DNA of 58,174 nucleotides from Gonium pectorale. Its lineage: Eukaryota > Chlorophyta > Chlorophyceae > Chlamydomonadales > Volvocaceae. The notes under the pieces are model-generated. The model was given only the letters and a program-made list of their open reading frames with translations. It searched no databases and was not told the origin of the DNA. A program made the position numbers and the translations under genes. This document shows positions 24,083 through 35,500 of this stretch, in pieces (the first letter of the stretch is position 1; every line of letters starts with the position of its first letter). The stretch is taken from the NCBI GenBank assembly GCA_001584585.1, contig LSYV01000072.1:1-58174 (forward strand), in the 5' to 3' direction.

Positions 24083-27000
24083 TTAACCCACGGTCTGCAG
24101 CCCCCAGCCTGCCGCGTAGCCGTGCCGGCCGCTGTCCGCGAGCGCCTCCGCTGCCGCTTCCCTGATGCGGCTCTCCCGCCGTGCCGCGGACGCCGCGGCG
24201 CTCGCCGCCTTGTCGTTCTCTCCCTGCTGCGTGAGGACGGCCGCCAGGTGCCGCTTGCCCTTCGCCTCGGCCCACAGGTCGCCTGCGGACGCGGCAGTTC
24301 CATGCGTAAAACGAGCAGAGGGCTTACGCGAACGCACCGCCGCGGCGGTGACCGAAGGAGAGCGGACGTCAAGCGCCGCAAGGTCCATAGGGCTTCAGCC
24401 GTTCCTCCCCTCCCAAAGCCCGCCCCTACCACAACGGACCACCCTCCGGCCGCACCTGTGGATCTGCTGAACCCGTTTGCCGAGTGGATCGCCTCCAGCG
24501 CCGAGTGCGCGTCGCCCTGGGCCAGAAACGTGGGCGCCAGCTCTTGCAGGATGCAGCACACCAGCTGCGTGTGCCCCACCCTCCGGTGCGCCGTCTTGAG
24601 TGCGCGGGACAGCTGCGGCAGCGCGGAGGCGGGAGAGACCAATGACACCGTGACTGGGTACCGTACGTGGCAGCTTGTGGGGCCGACTCCGCGTCGAAGC
24701 GTGTGTGACTTGTTGCTTGGCCCTCGGACGCACCGTATATGCGGTACGGCCGCGGCAGCCATCCCTCCGCAACCGAACGAACAAGCGATACCGGTAGCAC
24801 GGCATGCACGAGCGGGCTCCCCACGCGCACCGCACCATTTGGTTGGCCTGCATGAGCTGCCCCTGCTGCGCCAGGCAGGACGCGCTGGCCATCAGGCAGA
24901 CCGCGTCCTCAAAGTAGCCCAGCGGAGCCGCGCGGCCGCCGCCGTTGGGCGCGGAGGCGCCGCCGCCCCTGCGTGACAAACCACCAGGGAGCCGTTGACC
25001 CCTTGCAAGGCTCGCAGCACTCAGCCCACGCTACCAGTTGTTTTGGGGCCACGCCGCGGTGCGCATTGTGTGGCAATGTGTGGCAAGGCGGCGAGGGAAG
25101 ATAACCAGCTGTGCCCCGGGGCGGGCGCTTGCGCCGCATGGCGGCCCAATTTGCAACGGGAACCCGTTCTGCAGTGAAAGAGCCCGGCTCACGCTATGGC
25201 GTCCGAGTAGAAGGACCCCAGGGCCGCCACCGCCAGCGCGACCGCGTCCGCCAACTGCTGCTGCTGTTGTGGGGTATCTTGCCCCTGGGCTTGCCCCTGC
25301 ACAGCCGGCCCTGCTGCTGCGGCGGCCAGATGCGCCTCCGCCTCCAACATCGCCGACACCGCGGCGGCGCAACGGTTGGAGGCATGGGCATTCGCGACCT
25401 GCGCTCAGGCACGGGCAAGGAGAAGAGATGCAGCCAGCGCTCCCTGAGCCGAAGCCTCGCCTCCCGGATGCTCATGCGCACAACACCGCCCCAATCACCC
25501 ACACAAAGAGCAGCACCTGCAGCAACATACGTGCCTCTTACACGTGTTTTGCAAGATCAAATACTGACACTGCCATGTGCCGGGGCGGCAAGCTCTTATG
25601 CCGAGGCGCTTAGGTTACGGGGAGTGTGCAGCCGCCCCACGCCACGCCGCTCCCTACCTTGAAGTGCGCCGCCGCCGCCGCCGTCTCACCCACCGCCACG
25701 CAGTACTGCCCCGCCAGCAGGTGCACGCCCGGCCGCAGCGGCCGCAGCAGGCCCGGGAAGCGCTCCTGCAGCTGCTGGCAGCCCAGGACCTCCTCGCGCG
25801 CAGCACGCAGCTCCGCCTGCAGGTGGGAGCGAGCGAGGAAGCATGGGCGGGGTGAGCACGGCTAAAGTGTGCCGTATTCCACACGCTTCGCTGCGCTGTG
25901 CGTTGAAGGCTGGCATGGTACGAGCAGGATACGGGTGCGTTGCTCGCCAGCGCCGGCACGGTGCGAAGACGCAAGGGGGGGGGGGTGTCGACGGCAGCGG
26001 ACAGGCGGCGCAGCAGTACCGGTAGCAGCCCGTGCCAACTGTGGTCCGAGTGCACCACGCGATCGGTGCAGCCTTGGGGCATCCGCCCGGAACGTGGGCA
26101 TGGATGGGGGCTACGAGGCAGGACGGCAGGCGAGTGCGCAGACTGGAAACCGTAAACAGCAGCAGCACTCGGCACCCTCGGCGCCTGGACACACCCGGCT
26201 GATCATTATCTGCGCGCGGCAGACGAGCAGCAGCTGCTGCAGCTGCAGCGCCGCCTGCGCCGCCTGCGCCGTCTGGAGGGCCAGGGCGTCCTCGTGCGCG
26301 TCGGGCGCCACGCCCGCAGCCTCGAGCAGCGCGGTCACTGAGCGGAGGCCTGCGGCGTGCAGGCCGGAAGCGGGCGGCAAGGCGTTGGCCCACCCGATGG
26401 CGACGCGCCGGAAGCTGCAAGCCGCACGGCGCGGCGGCCGTTCCCGGTGGTCACGTCACGCCGCTGTGTCACTCGTGCGCAGCTAAGGCAGGCGCGGTTG
26501 TTCCCCCCCCCTCCCCGCGCGCCCTCCGCGCCCAGCGGATAGCGCCTTCTCATAACCCAGATATGATACGCGCGCCACACTTCCCGAGGAGGGCTGCGAT
26601 GGGGCGGGGGGCCCCCCCGTTCCCTCCCGGGAAAGGCCCGTCCGGCGCACCGCGCTGCAGGTACCGCTCCGTGAGCTTGGGCTTGGTGCAGTCGACGCGC
26701 AGCGCGTGGGCGAACAGCAGGCACAGCAGGGGCTCCAGCGTCGGCAGCCCGCGCAGCGCGTACGGCGGGGACGTCGCTGCGCGCGGGGGGAGGTATGCAG
26801 GGTCATGTGGGTTTTACAAGGCCGAACCTCTTGCCAGCAGGCAGCCCGCGCGGCAGTGCACAGAGCGTCCACCTTTCATCCATCCGGCACCTCAACCCAG
26901 CAAAACTCAGCAGCACCGCTCAACGCTTCGCTTTAGCAGGACCCCCTTGGTGTCCTACCACCACCACCACTTCCACCGGCCAAGGAACGGCCCGGACTGT

Positions 27001-29595
27001 GGCCCGGACTGCGGCCCGGACTGTCGGCATCATCTTTGGCGGCGGAGACCTCTGATACTAAGGCGCAGCGCCCGTAGCGCAAAGCCCTACAAAAAAAGTA
27101 CATCGGTGCCGCCGCGCTCACCCGTGAGCTGCTCCTGGGCCTCGGCGACCTGGGTCAGCAGCGAGTCAAGCTGCGCCAGTACCGGCGGCAGGTGGCCATC
27201 TGGGTCGTCCGCTTCCGGCGGCGCCTGCTCTGCCTCCTGCGGCTGCCTGGCGTGCTGCTGCGGCTGCTGCCCCCCTTTGGTCAGCTCGGCCACCTTGCCG
27301 AGCCGCAGCATGTGGAGGACCTGTGCGGCCGGGGAGCCAGGGTGTTTATCAACAAGGGAAACCGGTCGCGTTGCGGACACCGAAGCCGGAGCTAGGGTGG
27401 GTGCGTGGGGCACCTGCCAGTGGCCCGGGCCGGCCGGGGGACGTACGACGCATCGAGCGCCGAGCGCGTCGCTGCGCGGCATCGAAGAAAGGCAAGGGCA
27501 GCCGAACCGGGCAGCAGCATGCAGTGCGCTGCAGCGCACAGCAGGCCTGGGCAGGAGCGAGTTCCCTTTGAGCAGCCTGCCTCTGGCAGTCACGCCCATG
27601 CGGACAGGCGTGCATGTGAAGGCCCCGCCTGCCATTCCTTGCTCCAGCTACGAATTCTCATGGGCCCTGCTCGCCTGCAGCAGATTGAAGTGAAGGCGGT
27701 AGACAGCCGCGTCCAGTGCCGGGGCCCCAGCATCATCGCCCTCACGGCTGCCGCCGGAGGATGCCGTCGCTGCGCGCATGGCGGCCGGGTCGGCGATCAG
27801 AGCGGCGAGGGCCGCCTGGTGGCGGTCCGCGGCGTCGTGGTCCCACCGCGCCAGTGCCAGCTGCAGGCTCAGCAGGAGAAAGCTGACCTGCGGCGCAGGA
27901 AGGTACAGGAAGGTACAGGAAGATGCTGGTACAGCGGCACCGAGGGTGTTGAGCCAAGGCCATGGGTGGGCTACGGCACTAAGGCGGCAGTTAACGGAGT
28001 GGCCCAGGCTCGGGGAGGGCCATTAGAGTGATGATACGACTTCGGGGCGGGCCCCGTGCAAGGCCGCTGCACTGGGTCGCGCCCACGCCCGCGCAGCGAG
28101 CCATTTGGGGAGCACAAGCCACCACCCCGCCGCCCAGCCCCATCACCCGCCTCCCCCATCATAACCCCCCGGCGGTCACCCGCTGCTGCTGCAGGCCGTG
28201 CGCCTCGGCGAAGCTCAGCCCGGCCGCTGCCGCGTGGTCGGCATCCTGGTGCCGCTGGCAGCGCGCGTGCAAGGCGGCCGTCCGCTGCGCCAGGCGGCAC
28301 ACCCAGGTGGCCACCGCCGGCCTGGGCAGCGCGGTGGACGGGAGGGAGGTAGGAAGGGAGGGACAAAAGGAGGGAGAGAGGCAGGGAAGGAGGGAGGCAA
28401 TGTGGGTCGGCCACCCGCCGCGTGAGCCGGGTGAGGGACGGAGAGCGTGGGGGCACGGCGTAGAGCGATGTGCAGAACACAGGGAGGTAGGATCGCCAAT
28501 CGTACGGTTTGCAGCATGAGGGGCCCATCAGGCAGTGTGTGGAGTGGGTCTGGCCACGCCAATGTCCAGGCGGAATCGTCCAGCTGGAATCGTCGGAATC
28601 GTCCAGCCCAGTCCATGCAAGTGCGCGCTCCTTCCGCCGTTCTGCTCCTAACTGGGTTAGGACACGACAGTGCTTCCCTCGTGGGGAGGGCCCACCCGCA
28701 GCGTCCCATGCAACTGGGTTGCTGGCAACGTCTCAACCCCTTCGTACCATTCACTGGAGCCCTTAGCGCTCGTCCAGAGCTCCGCCACGGAGGTGAACGC
28801 CTGGGGTATGGCGTTTGGGGCAAAGGCGCTACGCTGCGTTACGAGGACGCTCCGCCCGTCGCCGCCCGTACACCGCCGTACATGTTGCCCTTGCACAGCA
28901 GTGCACATCCGACACACTACAAACACCAGCCACACATGCATCGGATACGACACAAACATATTGTTTCAGGTGGGCCGCTGGAGGGTGTCCTGAGCGGCCT
29001 GGGGTCGCAGGGGCTGCACTTCAACGCACGTGTTGCACACAGGCGAGAGCTCCGTTTTTTTTTCGTTGTTTCACCGCACCACCTCGAGGTCCGGCAACCC
29101 GCGCAATCCTGGGTCCCCACCTCCAGTTCCAGCCCCTCCTCGCCCAAATATTGGTAGCACGTTGCCAGCTGGTCCTGCACCTCGTACTTGAGGCAGTAGT
29201 TGCCGATGAGGCCCCTGGCGAGCATTTGCTGCAGCAAAGCAATCAAGGGGAGGGCGAGGGGCACCAGACAAAGGCACTGTTACTCTCGGGAGAGTCATAA
29301 GGCAGCGTCTACGGCTCAGGTAACAGGAGGGTCCGCGGCTAAGATTGGACGGGGAGAGGAGCGAGGCTCAGGGAAGGGCACGTACCGCGCGGACGAGATG
29401 GCTGCACGCCTCCTTCAGGTTATGCGTGTGCCCAAGCAGCAACCGAGCCAATGCCAGACGTCCTTTAGCCTCGAAGTCGGGCGGCAGCTGCTGGTTGATG
29501 AGGGCCTGGAGACAGTGAATCGCCTGAATGGGGCAGCCATCGGCCTCATAGCTAGAGGCCAGAATCGCCAGTGCATCTGCTATGCTCCTCGCCAT
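24083..29595 (-). CDS. SCC4: Cohesin loader subunit SCC4/MAU2
   Basis: SCC4/MAU2 is a TPR-rich protein that pairs with SCC2/NIPBL to load cohesin on chromatin. Exons: 29595-29386, 29228-29121, possibly 29013-28976, 28321-28180, 27887-27675, 27320-27122, 26776-26651, 26337-26195, 25816-25658, 25398-25193, 24968-24836, 24612-24456, 24282-24083; about 677 residues (Arabidopsis SCC4 ~726, human MAU2 613). Matching segments in order: IADALAILASSYEADG, IHCLQALINQQLPPDFEAKG, ATCYQYLGEEG, LLLSLQLALARWDHDAA, VLHMLRLGKVAEL, LRGLPTLEPLLCLLFAHAL, LLAGQYCVAVGETAAAAAHF, LMASASCLAQQGQLMQAN, RRVGHTQLVCCILQELAPTF and DLWAEAKGKRHLAAVL. The 27887-27675 exon joins the next only with a GC donor (ctgcag/GCGAGC), restoring HFNLLQ-VLHMLRLG. 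The 38-nt exon is tentative: it encodes PLRPQAAQDTLQR, which fits the family, but its donor would be GC in a poor context. Confidence 0.88.
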
Positions 29596-32571
29596 GCAGC
29601 GAGGAAGGCTGTGCCGCTACTATCGCTAGGGATTGGTGTTCGGAACGAGGAGGGCGCGAAAGTTTGCAGCTCGGAACTCTCTGAGCAGACAGCCAGCAAG
29701 AGCAGCTGTCAAAGTATGCGCGAGTAGGTATGGTCGGGGAGTGCGGGAGTTTGTGAATCCGTCCCAGCACGGCACGCCCAGCACGACGGCGGGCAATTGG
29801 CCGCTCAGCGGATTCCTAAGAATACAGCTGATATTAGTTGTGATTTCAACTTTCTGGATGTAAATGACAGCGTCTCATGCGGGTCCTACCCTTGGCCGAC
29901 CTTGCCGACCCACGGGCGACCGGCACGACCTAAAGGCGCCCACCCGGCGAGCTGGACGAAAGTCACATGTCTTGCTCTGTACCCGCCCGCCCTATCGGAA
30001 ACGTCGTGCCTGCGGGCGTGTATGGCCTTAGAGGCGGGCTCCCTCTTTCTGTGCAGGTTTCTCTCTTTTTTCACCCCTTCGGCTTTCCAACCAAACCCCT
30101 AATCCCAACAGACGCATGCTGTGCCGCTTCTGACTACCTCATGGTCGCCCCTGCTGACCACTCTGGCGTAGAATGGGTTCGACGAGAGTCAAGTGCGGCC
30201 ACTTTTGTATTTGCAGGTTACAAGGTGCATCTTGCTTCCCGCCCCACCAGCACAATCAACGGACACCTAGAGCAAACCCACCGAAGTTAGTGGCCCACCA
30301 CATGGACACATACACGCACAGCAGCAGCAGGAGAATGCGCTCTGTGCACCCACGCCCAAGCGACACCACCCCGAGTGAAGACGTGAGTGAAGATCGCGGC
30401 CGTACCGCCACAATTCACGCCGATCGCGGCCGTTGAGCGAATATGACGACAACCTCTGCTGACCATGGAGCTTATTACACCCACCGCCGACGGCAAGAGC
30501 CGTGCCCGACACCCACGCAATGCCTGTCCGCCAGAAGCTCATATGATGTCAAGCTGTTTACGGAATTCCAACCGTCCATGCTGATATGCACAAGCAGCAG
30601 GATGTGCCCAGCTGGCCCCACGCCTACTGCCCCCGCGGACCACATTGTACTGACCACCCCAGCAGCCACACCGGCAGCAGCCAGCAGCCGGCTCAGCGTC
30701 CGGCCGTGGAACGGGGCCGCCTCGGCAACCCACGCGGCCCGCGCCGAAGAGATGAACGCAGCCAGCGCTGCGCAACAACCCGACCGCTGCTTGAGAAGGG
30801 GCCCCAAAACGCAAAAAATGTCCCGACTCACGCGCTTGCGCTGCCTGCGACTTGTAAGCGTTGGCAGCGTGGCGTGCCCAAAGACCTTCCAGGCTCCCAA
30901 GCAAACACGCCCTTGACCAGTTGACCTCACCCATAGAACAAGGTGCAAGCACATGCCACGGACAGTACATCTTGAAAGCGACTGCCATGCGTATCACTTC
31001 CCATAAGAACTCGCGCTGCTTTGGTCGGCGCCGACGAGGGTACTCCCCGGCTTGTATACAGCGCCCCTTCCTGGTGACCGCTCATCTCTCTCGATGCACG
31101 GCACTGTCGTACGAGTATGCCCAACGCCCACACACGCCCACAGACTTGCTTGTATGCCGACAGGGCCCGTCCTTGCCAAACACAGGATGAAGCAGGATAG
31201 CGCCCAGGCGCTGCATTGCGCAATCCAGCCCGGCGCAGTCCTCTTGGGGCCAGGCATGCCGCACGCGACACCAAACAGACCCGCCCGCTAAGCCCGCAGC
31301 CCAGGCGCCGCTGCACATCGGCGGCCAAGAGTCTTGCGAGGGGGCACGCGTAGGGCAACTTAAGCCCGCCGCCTGCCCGCCCACCCAGCAGACAACACCG
31401 CACATTGAAACGCCCTGAGGCCAGAACTTGATTCTGCCTTCTAGATCAACATACTGCCATCGTCCCACGCATGCGCACATCAGCTCCGAACGTGATGCCC
31501 ATGTCGTGTTGCAGAACGTACGCTCGCAGAATGCGTGGGCAGGGAAGCCGTCTGCCCGGCTCCCGCCCCGGTCATGTGACCAACAGGTGCAGAGTGCCCG
31601 TAATGGCGTGCGCCGAGCTCGTCCCACTTGTGTGTGTGCAGTCGTACGTGCCCCCACAGGCCACAGCACGCAACCACGGAGCCTCGGTCCTGACAAACGC
31701 GACGACGTCATGGCATAGAAACAAAGAAAAGGCACGTGATCATTTAGGCCCCCACGCGCGCGCGTCATTCGCATTCAGTGTACGCGGGCCCGCTGCCAGT
31801 GAGTGATTCGCCCCCCCCCCCAAACGAAGCATATACCGTAGCCAGGCGCCCCAAGACCGCAGCACTCGGCACTCCTATGCACCCAGTGCAGTGCTGCTCA
31901 CCGTCGTCACCGTTCATTGTACCTCAGGCGCAACAGTGCTTTCCGAGTAATAGAAGAGTCACGTTGGCGGCTCGCCTGGCGGCCTCACCAAACCGCTTGC
32001 TTGGGGACCGCATGCACATGCCAAGCATTCCAAGCCCCTTTGAATGCCCATGCCGCAACCCCCATATGCTTACTTCACGCCGCAGTAAAACTACCCCAGT
32101 GCGCGAGGCATGGCGTTCTCTCCCGCACCGTTGCATCGCCCTCCAGCTCATAACATTCCGTACGTGGTACGGACCTCAATCGTCGTACAATACAGTCCCT
32201 CCGTCCACAAGCACGCCGTGCATTCCGTAAATCCAGTTGTGATTGCCGCAGCCCTTAAATATCATGTATTGGTGCTCTGTAGCGTACGGAGTCTTGTGGC
32301 CACGCCCCGTCCCGCAGCGTGTCCCGCTCTCGATGGGCGCCGCACCTCCGGCTCCCGACACTGCATTCTAACTCATCCGCAAGCCGCCGCGGCAGCAGCT
32401 CCATCTGCGTCCTTCCCCGCTGTCGCCGCCACTCTCGCTGTTCAGCCGCTGGCGGGCTGTCTGCACTGGCTTGGCTTGGCTCGGCTCCGCTCGGCTGTGC
32501 TGGGCTGTGCTGGGTCGGGCTGGCTGGCTTCGCCCTCGGTGGACAGATAACCGGCTGGCCGCGCCAGCAGG
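29596..32571. other. Long gap: kinase 3' UTR and SCC4 promoter
   Basis: Nearly 3 kb lack a recognisable gene. Minus-strand TGTAA signals occur at 30479-30475 and 30222-30218; either could end the kinase transcript, giving an unusually long 3' UTR of 2.1-2.4 kb. Roughly the last 600 bases before 29595 should contain the SCC4 promoter. A non-coding RNA or small gene cannot be excluded. Confidence 0.4.
30475..30479 (-). terminator. TGTAA signal, probable end of kinase transcript
   Basis: First minus-strand TGTAA after the kinase stop at 32572, 2.1 kb away. A second lies at 30222-30218. Confidence 0.35.
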
Positions 32572-35500
32572 TCACCGCCGCAGCAGGGAGGACAGCGCGG
32601 TGACCAGGTCGGCGGCGCTGGGCCGTTTGCGTGGGTCGGCGTTCCAGCACGCCTGCGCGAGGCTCCTGCGCGCCACCAGTCCGCGGACGAGGGCGGGACA
32701 CGGGGAACATGGAGTTTGGCGACGAGGCCAAAGGCCTAGATTCCCGCACTGCGTTCCGGCCTGCGCCGGAGGGCGAGCGGTGCCGCCGCCGGCGCGCGCC
32801 GGCGGCGGAGCGACCACCTGGCACAATTGCATCGGCGGGGTTTGCGTCTCGGCCGGCCGCATGCAGCTGCCCCAGCGCGCCCACGCCCCCCCCCCCGACC
32901 CCCCGCCCCCCCCCAACGCGCCCCACCCACCCTCAGCGCCCCATGCGAGCCCCCACCACACCACACCTGTAGCACAACGGCACGTTGAGCGGGAAGCTGG
33001 GCCGGGCGCCGCGGATGACGGCGCCGCGGATGTGCTCGGGCTTGAGGTGCGAGAAGGGGCGCGCGCCGCCCGCCATCATCTCCCACCTGCACGGGGGAGG
33101 GGCAGGGGGGAGGGGGGAGGGGGCTCGCGCGGGAGGGGGGGCCCGCATCGGTGACACCACACCCCAACCACACGCGCACCAGGCGGCCGTGCGGAGGATG
33201 CTGCGGCGTGCGTGGGCCACACAGTGTGTCTCAGCGGCGACCGTCTCTTTGGTGCTTTGAAGTGGTGCGATGCGACCTGGGCTGTCTGGCCTGACCTGAA
33301 CTAATCTGATCTGGCCTGACCCCGCAAGCTCCCCGTCCTCTTCCCCTACGTTCCCCCATGGCCACAGCCGCTCACATCAGCACCCCAAAGGCGTACACGT
33401 CCACGGCCGCTGTCACGTTGGCATCTGGAGGGGTGGGAGGCGGGCGGGCGGGCGGGGTGGGGGGGGGCGGTGGGCGGGTCCGGCAAGCGGGCAGGTGGGG
33501 CGCGTAGCAGCCAGGCGGCACTGCGGGCCACACGGACCTAGAAGGATCACACTGCGTGGGCTCGCGGTCGGGAACGGCGCCAGCGGGGAGGCAGGTGCGC
33601 GGCCATCCGGGGCTCGAAACCCGCAGCGACGGCACGCCGGCAGGCGCGCGGGCAGGTGGGTGGGCGGGCGGGCGGGCTAGGCGCAGCGGGCCACACTTAC
33701 TTGAGAAGAAGCTCTCAGGAGACATGTGCGTAACACTGCGAGCAATGGACGGTGCACATGGGCTGACGGGCGGAGGGGGCCCACAAAGCGGCGGGCGTTG
33801 CGGCACGAAGCACGGAGCAAGGTGACAACCGGCTGGCAGCGCGCCGTGCAGTACGCGCCACTGTACGACTGCAAGCGCCGTATGTTCACATACATATGCA
33901 CGGCTTGACGTTTTCGTCCCAGCTTCCGTACTTACGTGCCGCACGCCTGGTCCGCGATGCCGTATCTGGTGCCGTCCTCGGCCACCTCGCTCAGCCGCAT
34001 CACGAACCCAAAGTCCGCCAGCTTGACGGTGAAGCCGCGCGGGTCGCGGGGCGACGAGCGGAGGAGCAGGTTGGCGGGCTTGAGGTCTGTGTGTGTGGTG
34101 GTGGGGGGAAGACGGGGTACGGAGAGATGGGCGGGGACACCCATCAGGAGCATTCCACACAGGCCGTTGGTGGGGGACCTGAAAACGGGGTGCCTGGTGC
34201 AGCAGAGCCTCTGCAGCACAGCGTCCGCCAGCTTGCGTGGCGCGGCACGCTGCCCGCTGCCCGCACGCGCATGCGAAGGGACATCGGGGGTTGGGGGGAC
34301 ACTGGGGACCCTCCGCTGCCCAGCCTCCGACGGACGGGATGACATGCGCCTCCGGCCTCCCTACCGAGAACGCCTTCCCAAGTTCCCATCCTCCGAACCC
34401 TCCACCCCTCCCGCACCTCGGTGCACCAGCCCGCTGGCGTGAACGTGTCGCAGCGCCAGCGCCACGTCCAGGAGCGTCAGGTACACGGCCTGCGGTTGGC
34501 GGTTGGCGGTTGGCGGTAAGAGATCGGGACGTTGGCAGTAGGGTACGGGGGATAGGGCTTCACCGCTGTGCTGGGACAAAGGCGAACGAGGGTGAAGCAC
34601 GAGTCCCGCGCCGTCCCGCCCTCGCCAAGCTCGGCGCGCCTCCTCCACTTCCCCTTCCCGTCCCGACCCGTCTCGACCCGCAACCCGAGTACCTGCATGT
34701 CGAAGTCGAGATAGTCCTCGAAGCTCGCCCCCGGCGCGCGGCGCACCATCGGCCCGCCCGGCCCGCCCACGCAGGAGGCGTCGACGAAGCCCATGGTGGC
34801 CATGGCACCAGCTGCCGCAGCTGGCCGGCGGAAGGGTGGCCCCGCGCCCTGCAGGGCCGCGTGCAGGGAGCCCAGATCGGCCCACTCGCACAGCATGGCA
34901 GTCATGGGCTGCACGGGCGCTGCAGGTGGGGAGGAGGAGGAGGGCGGATGCGGAAGGCGATAAGGCGGGGTAAGCAGGGCAGCGTGGGGTGAGGGGGTTT
35001 GCGAAGAAGGGTGTGGAACTGTGGATGTCAACGGACTGGGCGCCAGCAGCATTGGTCCCGTGAGGGCGGCAGCCTGCGACAGGCTGGCTGGAAACAAGGG
35101 CCCCGAGGATGCGGCAGGGGGGCGCGAGGCGCTCACACATAGCGCGAAAAGGGAAGAGCAGGAAAGCCGGGAAGGTGCGGTGGCGCTGAGGGCTTCGAAC
35201 TCCGTACGGTGGGGTTCGGGTCGCCCCACCTTTGCCCTCGGCGCAGTTCTCCAGCGCCGCGCGCGCCAGCTCGGGCCCAGCCGGCACCAGCCGAAAGTTG
35301 GCGCCGCCGGCGGTTACCAGGTAGACGCTGGGGAAGCTGCAGTACACCTGCGGGGGTGGGATGAGGGTGGCGGCCGGGAGCGGGAGCGAGGGCTCTGGGC
35401 ACGGGGCCGGGGCCCGAGGTGCTCCGGGCAGGGGTGGCCACGCCGCCGTCCCACGAGGACGACTGTCTGCTCACCGCCAGGTCCTCAACACGAGTACATG

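Noticed and set aside
26563..27693. 376-residue plus-strand open frame
   Set aside because: Antisense to well-supported SCC4 exons; composition typical of a shadow frame.
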